Part shown: one piece after another, positions 1-5,107 of the stretch
Layout of the letters: the number at the start of each line of letters is the position of its first letter
How positions within the stretch are numbered: the first letter of the stretch is position 1
From: Bacillota bacterium
Lineage (GTDB): Bacteria; Bacillota; Dethiobacteria; DTU022
Direction of reading: 5' to 3'
Assembly: GCA_012510325.1 (NCBI GenBank)
Contig: JAAZIG010000397.1
Coordinates: forward strand, 1 to 5,107
Length of the DNA: 5,107 bases
The notes under the pieces: model-generated
The model's database searches: none
What the model was told of the DNA's origin: nothing
Seen by the model: the letters and a program-made list of their open reading frames with translations, nothing else
Position numbers and translations under genes: made by a program

Positions 1-870
1 ACGCTGAATCACAAGCGGGCCATGCTCTACTTTGTCCAGCCTTCGACGCGGACCTTTCTTTCGTTTTACAGCGCCTGCCAGATGCTGGGGATAAAGTGTG
101 CCGAGGTTCGTGATCCGAAAACATCGTCCGAGATCAAGGGCGAATCGGAGGAGGATACGGTTCGCACGTTCTCACTCTATTTTGATCTGATTATCATGCG
201 CCACCCGCGGGCCAATTTTGCCGAGAAGATCGCCAATCTGCTCAACGATACCGATCACCCGGTGCCGGTAATCAATGCCGGTTCGGGGAAAGACCAGCAC
301 CCGACCCAGGCGCTGCTGGATATCTACACCCTGCGGCGCAGCTTCTCCCACCGCGGCGGGGTTGCCCGGAAAAAGATCGCCTTTGTCGGCGACCTGCGCC
401 GGGGACGGACAGCCCGTTCCCTGGCCTCTTTGCTGACTCAGTATGAGGCGATGAAACTTTACTTCGTCGCGCCTCCGGAATACCAGATCGGCGAGGACAT
501 CCTCACGTTGTTGGATCGCCAGGGAACCGCTTACGAAGTCACCGCTGATTTTGAAAAAGTCATTCCCGCAGTTGATGCCATCTACATGACCCGGCTGCAG
601 GATGAATGGAACCAGGAGGAGGGGATCCACGCGGATATCGATATCGCCAAGTATTCCTTCCAGCAGCGCCATCTGGATCTGTTTAAATCCGATGGGATCA
701 TCATGCACCCGCTGCCCCGGCGGCAGGAGATTGCCGTGGAGGTGGACCGCGATCCCCGGGCGGCCTACTGGAGACAGGTGCGCAATGGCATGTATATCCG
801 GGTGGCGCTCATCGCCGCTATTTTCCAGCGTGACAAGAAGATCCTGGATTACTACCTGAGCAACACCTGA
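1..870 (+). CDS. pyrB: Aspartate carbamoyltransferase catalytic chain, 5'-truncated by window edge
   Basis: This enzyme condenses carbamoyl phosphate with L-aspartate to N-carbamoyl-aspartate, the committed step of pyrimidine synthesis, in the cytosol. The frame is open from base 1, and the 289 visible residues align well to E. coli PyrB as I remember it from about residue 38 to the C-terminus. The real start therefore lies upstream; the ATG at 22 falls inside the conserved fold. Numbering from the window edge, I see the carbamoyl-phosphate loop STRT (15-18), the mobile-loop Lys46 in TSSEIKGES (equivalent to Lys84), MRHP with Arg67 (Arg105), DQHPTQALLD with His100 (His134), GDLRRGRTARSL (130-141), MTRLQ with Arg198 (Arg229) and HPLPR (236-240). 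All expected active-site positions are kept, so it should be functional. HPTQALLD and HPLPR favour ATCase over ornithine carbamoyltransferase. No pyrI or other pyr gene follows, so the operon context is unknown. Confidence 0.93.
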   Translation, partial: TLNHKRAMLYFVQPSTRTFLSFYSACQMLGIKCAEVRDPKTSSEIKGESEEDTVRTFSLYFDLIIMRHPRANFAEKIANLLNDTDHPVPVINAGSGKDQHPTQALLDIYTLRRSFSHRGGVARKKIAFVGDLRRGRTARSLASLLTQYEAMKLYFVAPPEYQIGEDILTLLDRQGTAYEVTADFEKVIPAVDAIYMTRLQDEWNQEEGIHADIDIAKYSFQQRHLDLFKSDGIIMHPLPRRQEIAVEVDRDPRAAYWRQVRNGMYIRVALIAAIFQRDKKILDYYLSNT

Positions 871-915
871 TCCCCGGGCTGGTTGCCTCCAAAGAGCCGG
901 ATGTTGTTGTGAAGC

Positions 916-951
916 GCACCCTTTGGGAAAAAAGGTGCCGCGTAGCTTTTT
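916..951 (+). terminator. Weak hairpin plus T-run between pyrB and prepilin peptidase gene
   Basis: GCACC (916-920) can pair with GGTGC (934-938), with a few extra TTT/AAA pairs possible inside. A TTTTT run lies at 947-951. The stem is short and the T-run starts about 8 nt after it, so this is at best a weak intrinsic terminator for the upstream gene. It may be chance. Confidence 0.25.
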
Positions 952-983
952 AAATAGAGCGGTCACCGGGAGAGGAAGAAGCG

Positions 984-1751
984 ATGGATCCGGAACAGCT
1001 TTTTTTTTACATATTCTGCGGCCTTCTGGGGCTCCTTCTGGGCAGCTTTTTCAATGTGGTGATCTACCGCTACCAGGCCGGTGTCTCCATCATCCGGCCG
1101 CGTTCGTACTGCCCCCATTGTAAGCACACCCTGCAGGCTCTTGATCTGGTTCCTGTGTTCAGCTATCTAGTGCTGCGGGGCAGGTGCCGCTATTGCCGCG
1201 CCGCAATCCCCTTTCGCTATGCCGCGGTAGAGCTGCTCAGCGCCTTTCTTCTTCTCGGCACCTTCCATCATTTCGGCTGCACGGTTGAGCTGCTCAAATA
1301 TGGGCCTGTCCTTTTCGTTCTGCTCATCGTTTCATTCATCGACCTCGATATTCAGAAGATCCCGAATCTCTTTGTGGGGATGATTTTTCTCTGGGCGCTG
1401 CTCTGGCAGCTGCTCAACCCGGTCCTTTCCTGGACGGAGGCTCTCCTGGGGTTCCTCGCCGGGGGAGGGGTCACCTTAATCATCGCTCTGGTTACTCGGG
1501 GAGGGATGGGCGGAGGCGACATCAAGCTGCTGGCGGCGCTCGGTTTTCTGGCAGGCTGGTTTCAGCTGATCCTCATTTTTTTCATCGCTGTATTCCTCGG
1601 AGCGATCGTCGGGCTGATCGTCATCGCTGTCCAGCGCAAAGGCGGGAAGACACCGATCCCCTTCGGACCTTTTATCGCCGCCGGCTACGCCATCGTTCTT
1701 TTCTGGGGCGATCAAATTTGGGCTTTTTACCTGAACACATTTATCAAATAG
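984..1751 (+). CDS. pilD: Type IV prepilin leader peptidase / N-methyltransferase (peptidase family A24)
   Basis: An inner-membrane aspartic peptidase that cleaves the leader of type IV prepilins or pseudopilins and usually N-methylates the new terminus. The 255-residue length is typical of the two-domain A24A type. Visible marks are the N-terminal membrane segment followed by GSFFNVVIYR (20-29); the cytoplasmic zinc site with Cys43, Cys46, Cys68 and Cys71 (CPHC...CRYC); the first catalytic aspartate, Asp120 in the IDLD...IPN motif; and the second, Asp179 in GGGDIKL (176-182). Further hydrophobic segments fall roughly at 83-95, 104-120, 129-146, 155-171, 185-216 and 227-245. The ATG at 984 is preceded by AGAGGA (971-976) with 7-nt spacing, and it begins just before the first membrane helix. 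No pilin, ATPase or assembly gene is in view, so the substrate (pilus, secretion or competence pseudopilin) cannot be decided. The symbol comC would be an equally valid name in Firmicutes. Confidence 0.95.
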   Translation: MDPEQLFFYIFCGLLGLLLGSFFNVVIYRYQAGVSIIRPRSYCPHCKHTLQALDLVPVFSYLVLRGRCRYCRAAIPFRYAAVELLSAFLLLGTFHHFGCTVELLKYGPVLFVLLIVSFIDLDIQKIPNLFVGMIFLWALLWQLLNPVLSWTEALLGFLAGGGVTLIIALVTRGGMGGGDIKLLAALGFLAGWFQLILIFFIAVFLGAIVGLIVIAVQRKGGKTPIPFGPFIAAGYAIVLFWGDQIWAFYLNTFIK

Positions 1752-1765
1752 AGACATATTTTATC

Positions 1766-1795
1766 TTGAAAAGAATCAATTGCAGCGGTTATTAT
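1766..1795 (+). promoter_or_regulatory. Candidate sigma-70/sigma-A promoter for pckG
   Basis: TTGAAA (1766-1771) and TATTAT (1790-1795), 18 bp apart, each match the housekeeping -35/-10 consensus at five of six positions. They sit in the AT-rich stretch right after the prepilin peptidase stop. Transcription would start near 1802, leaving a leader of about 247 nt before pckG. A second candidate lies downstream: an extended -10 TGTTATAAA (1827-1835) without a good -35. The two might be alternative starts. Confidence 0.5.
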
Positions 1796-1805
1796 TCTTT
1801 GTTTT
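1769..1805 (+). terminator. Possible AT-rich terminator hairpin after prepilin peptidase gene
   Basis: AAAGAAT (1770-1776) pairs perfectly with ATTCTTT (1794-1800), and GTTTTG follows. The stem has only one G-C pair and a 17-nt loop, so it would be weak. It overlaps the promoter candidate at 1766-1795, and the promoter reading is the stronger of the two. Confidence 0.2.
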
Positions 1806-2048
1806 GTGGAACATTTAAATGAATTGTGTTATAAAAGGAAAGAACAGAAGCAGAAATGGTAAACATATACTGATCGGCGCCTCTGATGCTTTCAGGAGGC
1901 CCCGCTTCGAAAGTGCCGCATTCTCCAATCTGAAGGCAGGGCCCGGGCGACCCTGCTCTGAACGAAGCAACAGAGCTACGTTAAGGCGACGCTTCTGTCT
2001 AGCGCAGAGTGAACAATGTGAAAATCTTGTAGGGGAAGGTGTGTTTGG
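1802..2048 (+). promoter_or_regulatory. Long, potentially structured 5' leader of pckG
   Basis: Most of the 297-bp gap between the prepilin peptidase gene and pckG is probably untranslated leader. Its 3' two thirds are GC-rich and contain several local pairings. Stem 1 is GCCTCTGA (1879-1886) with 1892-1900, eight pairs and one bulged G. Stem 2 is CGCTT (1903-1907) with AAGTG (1911-1915). Stem 3 is GCAGGG (1936-1941) with CCCTGC (1951-1956), perfect, and flanked by a direct repeat TCTGAA (1929-1934 and 1957-1962). Stem 4 is GCTCTG (1955-1960) with CAGAGC (1971-1976), perfect, and it excludes the base of stem 3. Others are GAAGC (1964-1968) with GCTTC (1991-1995), and CGCT (1990-1993) with AGCG (2001-2004). 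Overlapping alternatives are what a regulatory leader would show, but I recognise no known riboswitch or T-box consensus and see no U-tract attenuator. The ribosome binding site AGGGGAAGG (2031-2039) looks unpaired. Confidence 0.4.
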
Positions 2049-3842
2049 ATGACCAGCAATCGAGCGCTGCAACAATGGATTTCGGAGATGAAGCAGCTCT
2101 GCCGGCCGGATCAGGTGGTCTGGATTGACGGCAGCGAAGAGCAAAAGATGCAGCTGGAAAGGGAAGCGATCGCCACAGGTGAGATGATCGGGATGGATCA
2201 GCAGAAATGGCCGGGCTGTATCTATCACCGCACTGCGGTCAACGATGTTGCCCGAACCGAGCAGCTCACCTATATTTGCACTTCGAAAAAAGAGGATGCC
2301 GGTCCGACCAACAACTGGATGGCGCCGGCGGAAGCCTACCGCCGGGCCTCAGAATACTTCCGGGGGGCCATGGAGGGCCGGACCATGTATGTGATCCCTT
2401 TTTCGATGGGACCGCCCGGTTCTCCCTTCAGCAAAATAGGCATCGAGTTGACCGACAGCATCTACGTGGTTCTCAATATGCTGATCATGACTCACTCCGG
2501 CGAGAAGATCTTGAAGCAGCTGGGGGGGAGCGATGATTTCACCAGGGGGCTGCACAGCAAGGCGGATCTCGATCTCGAGCGCAGGCTGATTCTGCATTTT
2601 CCCGAGGATAATACCATCTGGAGCGTCGGTTCGGGCTACGGCGGTAATGTTTTGCTGGGCAAAAAATGTCTCGCCCTGCGCCTGGCGAGCTGGTTTGGCC
2701 GCCGGGAGGGGTGGCTGGCGGAACATATGCTGATCATGGGGATTGAAGCTCCCGACGGAAAGGTTGACTATATTGCCGCCGCTTTTCCCAGCGCCTGCGG
2801 CAAGACCAACCTGGCCATGCTGGTTCCCCCGGAGCATTTCCGGGCTCAGGGGTACAAAGTCTGGACCGTCGGCGACGACATCGCCTGGATTCGTCCCGGC
2901 GAAGACGGCCGGCTCTGGGCGATCAACCCGGAAACAGGCTTTTTCGGTGTGGTCCCGGGAACGAACGCCCATTCCAACCCGAACGCGCTGGCCGCAATCC
3001 GCCGCAATACGATCTTCACCAACGTTCTTATTACCGAAGAGGGCGATATCTGGTGGGAAGACGGCGAGGGGGACCCCCCGGCGGAGGGATTCGCCTGGGA
3101 CGGCCGCCCGTGGAAGCCGGGGCTGACCGATGAAGCGGGGAAAGCGATCCCAGGGGCCCACCCCAACTCCCGCTTTACTGTTCCGGTGATGCAGTGCCCG
3201 ACCATCTCCCCGGAATGGGCCAACCCGCGCGGTGTTCCGCTTTCGGCGATCGTTTTCGGCGGCCGCCGCTCCCGCCTGGCGCCGCTGGTTTACGAGACCT
3301 TCGACTGGCGGCACGGCGTCTACACGGGAGCGACAATGGCCTCGGAGCTTACCGCCGCCCAGTACGGCAAGCAGGGGAAAATTCGCCGCGATCCCATGGC
3401 CATGCTTCCTTTCTGCGGCTACAATATGGCCGATTATTTCGCGCACTGGCTTCAGTTCGGGAGGGCAATCGACAAGCCGCCCAAGATCTATCATGTGAAT
3501 TGGTTCAAGAAAGATGATGCCGGGCGCTATCTCTGGCCCGGCTTCGGTGAAAATATCAGGGTGCTCAACTGGATTATCAAACGGACCCGGGGCGAGGCCG
3601 GAGCGGTGCGGACGCCCATCGGTTTTGTTCCCGCAAAGGGTGAGCTCGATTTAACGGGACTGGAGATATCCGGGGAGGCCATCGAGGCGCTCTTTGCCGT
3701 GGATCCTGAGGATTGGCAGAAGGAGCTGGACGATCACCGTCGCTTCTTTGAGCAATTTGGCGAGCGGCTCCCGCAAGGAATCGTCGAGGAGCACAGCGCT
3801 TTGCAGGAGCGGGTCGCCCTGGAGAGAGCGGGCACCAGATAA
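2049..3842 (+). CDS. pckG: Phosphoenolpyruvate carboxykinase (GTP)
   Basis: Interconverts oxaloacetate + GTP and PEP + GDP + CO2 in the cytosol, serving gluconeogenesis or, in reverse, anaplerosis. The 597 residues match the full length of the GTP-dependent family (about 600-620) and align along their whole length with animal cytosolic PEPCK as I recall it. Landmarks are Arg69 in DVART (substrate arginine, rat Arg87); PFSMGPPGSPFSKIGIELTDS (117-137); GYGGN with Tyr197 (Tyr235); the metal ligands Lys206 (Lys244) and His226 (His264); the P-loop FPSACGKTNLAML (246-258) with the reactive Cys250, Lys252 and Thr253; the metal-binding VGDDIAW (274-280); and guanine-pocket aromatics around HVNWFKK (482-488) and YLWPGFGEN (494-502). 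FGGRR is followed by SRLAP, where the rat enzyme has PAGVP. The ATG at 2049 has the Shine-Dalgarno AGGGGAAGG (2031-2039) at 9-nt spacing. It appears monocistronic, with its own promoter and terminator. The ATP-type enzyme is excluded by the sequence class. Confidence 0.97.
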   Translation: MTSNRALQQWISEMKQLCRPDQVVWIDGSEEQKMQLEREAIATGEMIGMDQQKWPGCIYHRTAVNDVARTEQLTYICTSKKEDAGPTNNWMAPAEAYRRASEYFRGAMEGRTMYVIPFSMGPPGSPFSKIGIELTDSIYVVLNMLIMTHSGEKILKQLGGSDDFTRGLHSKADLDLERRLILHFPEDNTIWSVGSGYGGNVLLGKKCLALRLASWFGRREGWLAEHMLIMGIEAPDGKVDYIAAAFPSACGKTNLAMLVPPEHFRAQGYKVWTVGDDIAWIRPGEDGRLWAINPETGFFGVVPGTNAHSNPNALAAIRRNTIFTNVLITEEGDIWWEDGEGDPPAEGFAWDGRPWKPGLTDEAGKAIPGAHPNSRFTVPVMQCPTISPEWANPRGVPLSAIVFGGRRSRLAPLVYETFDWRHGVYTGATMASELTAAQYGKQGKIRRDPMAMLPFCGYNMADYFAHWLQFGRAIDKPPKIYHVNWFKKDDAGRYLWPGFGENIRVLNWIIKRTRGEAGAVRTPIGFVPAKGELDLTGLEISGEAIEALFAVDPEDWQKELDDHRRFFEQFGERLPQGIVEEHSALQERVALERAGTR

Positions 3843-3892
3843 GCGCTGCTGCCCGCTGAAGGTTGATCCGGCGGCGCACCGGGGATGAGGTT

Positions 3893-3921
3893 AAGGGGGT
3901 AAAACCCCCTTTTCTCGTTCT
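3893..3921 (+). terminator. Rho-independent terminator of pckG, between convergent genes
   Basis: AAGGGGG (3893-3899) pairs perfectly with CCCCCTT (3905-3911) around a TAAAA loop, and the T-rich tail TTTTCTCGTTCT follows. It lies 50 bp after the pckG stop and abuts the stop of the convergent small gene at 3920. Read from the minus strand the same hairpin is followed by TTAACC, a poorer tail, so it is mainly a plus-strand terminator but could slow both transcripts. Confidence 0.8.
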
Positions 3922-4111
3922 ATTCCTGAATAAGCGGCCTGATCATATCGGCCACCCCCAGGGCCACCTGGGCCAGGCCAAACCCGATTATCCCGGCCCC
4001 GACAGTTCCCCCGATGGCCTTGCCGATACCGGTTACGACGAGACCCATCCCGGCAACGGCCATGCCGCTGCGGCTGCCCTTGTGCAGGACCTGTTCAATT
4101 GCCATTTTCAT
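3920..4111 (-). CDS. Small glycine-zipper membrane protein, function unknown
   Basis: A 63-residue protein that I do not recognise. It starts with a short polar, amphipathic-looking stretch (MKMAIEQVLHKGSRS, 1-15). A long hydrophobic glycine-rich region of about 40 residues (16-57) follows, then a short tail ending IRPLIQE. Glycines recur at three-to-four-residue spacing (G30, G34, G38; also G16, G21, G35, G43, G45), the GxxxG pattern of tightly packed membrane helices. One long or two short membrane-spanning helices are plausible, with no cleavable signal peptide evident. The start is well supported: on the minus strand AGGAGGTG (4125 down to 4118) precedes the ATG at 4111 with 6-nt spacing. 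The frame stays open upstream to 4255, but that extension is basic and low in plausibility. It is convergent with pckG and divergent from the acyl-CoA dehydrogenase gene, so it forms its own unit. A holin-like, bacteriocin-like or membrane-stress protein is possible, but nothing here decides. Confidence 0.75.
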   Translation of the reverse strand: MKMAIEQVLHKGSRSGMAVAGMGLVVTGIGKAIGGTVGAGIIGFGLAQVALGVADMIRPLIQE

Positions 4112-4183
4112 AGAAAGCACCTCCTGTACTATATTCTGTCTCCACAGGTTTCTTTTCATGATGGCATAATCTGGGACGCGGCT

Positions 4184-4198
4184 CTCCCGGCGCGGGAG
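4184..4198. repeat. Perfect GC-rich inverted repeat in divergent spacer
   Basis: CTCCCG (4184-4189) and CGGGAG (4193-4198) form a perfect 6-bp inverted repeat around GCG. No T-run follows on either strand, so it is not an intrinsic terminator. It lies between the two divergent genes, where a repressor site could sit, but it may equally be chance in GC-rich DNA. The rest of the 211-bp spacer (4112-4284) shows no promoter that I would defend. Confidence 0.3.
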
Positions 4199-4284
4199 CG
4201 GCGCTGATAATGACGGCAGTAAACGCTTCAGGGGCGGCTGCAACGCCGTTTCCAAAAAGGGTGAAAGATTAAGTCTATTGTGTT

Positions 4285-4327
4285 AACATGGTTTTACCAG
4301 ATCTTGAAGAAGAGGTGGAACCATGTT
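4285..4327 (+). promoter_or_regulatory. RNA hairpin sequestering RBS and start codon of acyl-CoA dehydrogenase gene
   Basis: AACATGGTTTTACC (4285-4298) pairs without a break with GGTGGAACCATGTT (4314-4327): 14 pairs, two of them G-U (4294-4318 and 4295-4317), around a 15-nt loop (4299-4313). The 3' arm contains most of the Shine-Dalgarno sequence AGGTGG (4313-4318) and the whole ATG (4323-4325). Folded, the mRNA should be poorly translated. The two wobble pairs form only in the plus-strand transcript; in the opposite strand they would be A-C mismatches, which points to an RNA rather than a DNA role. The pairing is read directly; the regulatory role is inferred, and neither trigger nor ligand is known. 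Confidence 0.6.
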
Positions 4328-5107
4328 TGACTATATGCTCACAGCGGAACAGCTAAAATTCAGGGATGAGGTGCGGGAGCTGGTTAAGTGGGTCCCTCGC
4401 GAGATGATCCTGGCGATGGATCGCGATGAGATCAAGTTTCCCAAAGAATTTTTAAAGGAGGCCGGGCGGCGCAATCTTTTCGGGATTCGCTACCCTCAGA
4501 AATGGGGCGGCCGGGGGATGGACTGGGTGACCACCTGCATGGCCCTGGAAGAGGTCGGCACGATCGGTTACGAGTTTGCCTGTGTCTTTGGCGTCGGTGC
4601 TGAACTGGTCTGTGATGCCATTGTGCTGCACGGTACCGCCGAGCAGAAGGAGAAATATGTGCGGCCTCTGCTCAGGGGGGATCTCTTTGCTGCTGAATGC
4701 CTCACCGAACCGACCGGCGGCTCCGACTTTTTCGGCTCGCGAAGCCGGGCGGAAGATCAGGGCGATTACTTTCTGCTCAACGGCCAAAAGCGCTTTATTG
4801 TCGGCGGTGAAGGAGCAGACTTCTTTCTGGTCTACGCAGTCACCGATCCCGAGGTCCGGCCTCAGGAGGGGATCACCGCCTTTATCGTCGAGCGGGGGCC
4901 GGGAGTCAAAACAAAATATCTGTACGGGCTCATGGGCTGCCGGGGCGGGGGCACGGCGCGCCTTCTGTTTCGCGATGTCAAGGTGCCCCGTGAAAATATT
5001 GTCGGCAAGCTCAACGGGGGCTACGCAGTCTTCAACACGATGATGATTCCCGAGCGCCTGGGAACCGCCGCGATGACCATCGGGGCGGCCAGGCCCGCGC
5101 TGGAGAT
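4323..5107 (+). CDS. Acyl-CoA dehydrogenase family flavoprotein, 3'-truncated by window edge
   Basis: An FAD enzyme of the acyl-CoA dehydrogenase superfamily. Members introduce a trans-2,3 double bond into acyl-CoA thioesters and pass electrons to an electron-transfer flavoprotein. The reading frame is open from ATG 4323 to the window end, giving 261 codons of a family usually near 380. Visible are the N-terminal helical domain (about 1-120, starting LTAEQLKFRDEVREL and containing YPQKWGGRGMDW); the flavin-contacting motif CLTEPTGGSDFFGSR (126-140); NGQKRFIVGGEGADFFLVYAV (153-173); the beta-domain end GLMGCRGGGTARLLFRDVKVP (202-222); and the start of the C-terminal helices at MIPERLGTAAMTIGAARPALE (241-261). 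Glu244 aligns with the catalytic-base position of isovaleryl- and long-chain-type enzymes, but the alternative C-terminal Glu site is outside the window. The Shine-Dalgarno AGGTGG lies 4 nt before the ATG, inside a strong hairpin. Substrate length cannot be predicted. Confidence 0.93.
   Translation, partial: MFDYMLTAEQLKFRDEVRELVKWVPREMILAMDRDEIKFPKEFLKEAGRRNLFGIRYPQKWGGRGMDWVTTCMALEEVGTIGYEFACVFGVGAELVCDAIVLHGTAEQKEKYVRPLLRGDLFAAECLTEPTGGSDFFGSRSRAEDQGDYFLLNGQKRFIVGGEGADFFLVYAVTDPEVRPQEGITAFIVERGPGVKTKYLYGLMGCRGGGTARLLFRDVKVPRENIVGKLNGGYAVFNTMMIPERLGTAAMTIGAARPALE

Noticed and set aside
172..966. Long minus-strand open frame (264 codons) opposite the ATCase gene
   Set aside because: It is a shadow of a well-supported plus-strand enzyme gene in GC-rich DNA, and its translation shows no recognisable domain.
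1883..1914. Hammerhead-like string CTGATG followed by CGAAAG in the pckG leader
   Set aside because: The conserved core needs CTGATGA and a stem II joining it to GAAA. Here the base after CTGATG is C and the intervening bases do not form that stem.
1819..2052. A 77-codon open frame in the pckG leader whose TGA overlaps the pckG start as ATGA
   Set aside because: The overlap looks like translational coupling, but there is no convincing Shine-Dalgarno before the ATG at 1819. The peptide is arginine-rich with no recognisable fold or motif, and the region is better explained as promoter plus leader. Conservation of the frame in relatives would reverse this.
2349..3494. Minus-strand open frame of 381 codons inside pckG
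   Set aside because: It lies wholly antisense to a full-length conserved PEP carboxykinase. The translation is low-complexity and rich in Arg, Gly and Pro, with no motif, as expected of an antisense shadow.
4128..4133. TATAGT on the minus strand as a -10 box for the small membrane-protein gene
   Set aside because: Transcription would begin inside or after its own Shine-Dalgarno sequence, and no -35 element lies at the right distance.
4206..4211. GATAAT as a -10 box for the acyl-CoA dehydrogenase gene
   Set aside because: The hexamer is good, but no -35-like sequence lies 16-19 bp upstream, where the DNA is GC-rich. It is not strong enough to list as a promoter.
4112..4255. N-terminal extension of the small minus-strand gene to an ATG at 4255
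   Set aside because: The added residues are basic and proline-rich with no ribosome binding site at 4255, whereas ATG 4111 has AGGAGGTG at ideal spacing.
4452..5043. Open frames on both strands inside the acyl-CoA dehydrogenase region (4452-4787 minus, 4576-5043 plus)
   Set aside because: They overlap a continuous frame from 4323 to the window end that carries all the expected acyl-CoA dehydrogenase motifs.

Overview
The window reads as a moderately GC-rich bacterial chromosome carrying ordinary housekeeping and energy-metabolism genes. There are strong purine-rich Shine-Dalgarno sequences, including a textbook AGGAGGTG. The gene mix is a type IV prepilin peptidase, a GTP-dependent PEP carboxykinase and an acyl-CoA dehydrogenase. 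An anaerobic or syntrophic lineage (Clostridia-like Firmicutes or a syntrophic deltaproteobacterium) would fit, but this is inference. No 16S rRNA or other taxonomic marker is present. I see no transposase, integrase, CRISPR array, tRNA or rRNA.

Layout. Positions 1-870 (+) hold the 3' part of an aspartate carbamoyltransferase gene whose start lies outside the window. After 113 bp, 984-1751 (+) encodes a full-length prepilin peptidase. A 297-bp gap (1752-2048) holds a good sigma-A-type promoter and a long GC-rich leader with several possible, partly competing hairpins. It leads to 2049-3842 (+), a complete GTP-type PEP carboxykinase. A terminator hairpin at 3893-3911 separates this gene from a convergent 63-residue glycine-rich membrane protein at 3920-4111 (-). 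A 211-bp divergent spacer (4112-4322) follows. At 4323 a (+) acyl-CoA dehydrogenase gene begins and runs off the right edge, 261 codons being visible.

The genes do not form one pathway. ATCase makes pyrimidines, the prepilin peptidase matures type IV pilins or competence pseudopilins, PEP carboxykinase links oxaloacetate and PEP, and the acyl-CoA dehydrogenase oxidises acyl-CoA thioesters. The last two would both suit an organism living on fatty or organic acids.

No new multi-gene system is visible. The most interesting signals are RNA-level. The first is a 14-bp stem (two G-U pairs) at 4285-4327 that buries both the ribosome binding site and the ATG of the acyl-CoA dehydrogenase. The second is the long, potentially switching leader of the PEP carboxykinase gene. 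The small glycine-zipper protein is the only gene here without a recognisable function.
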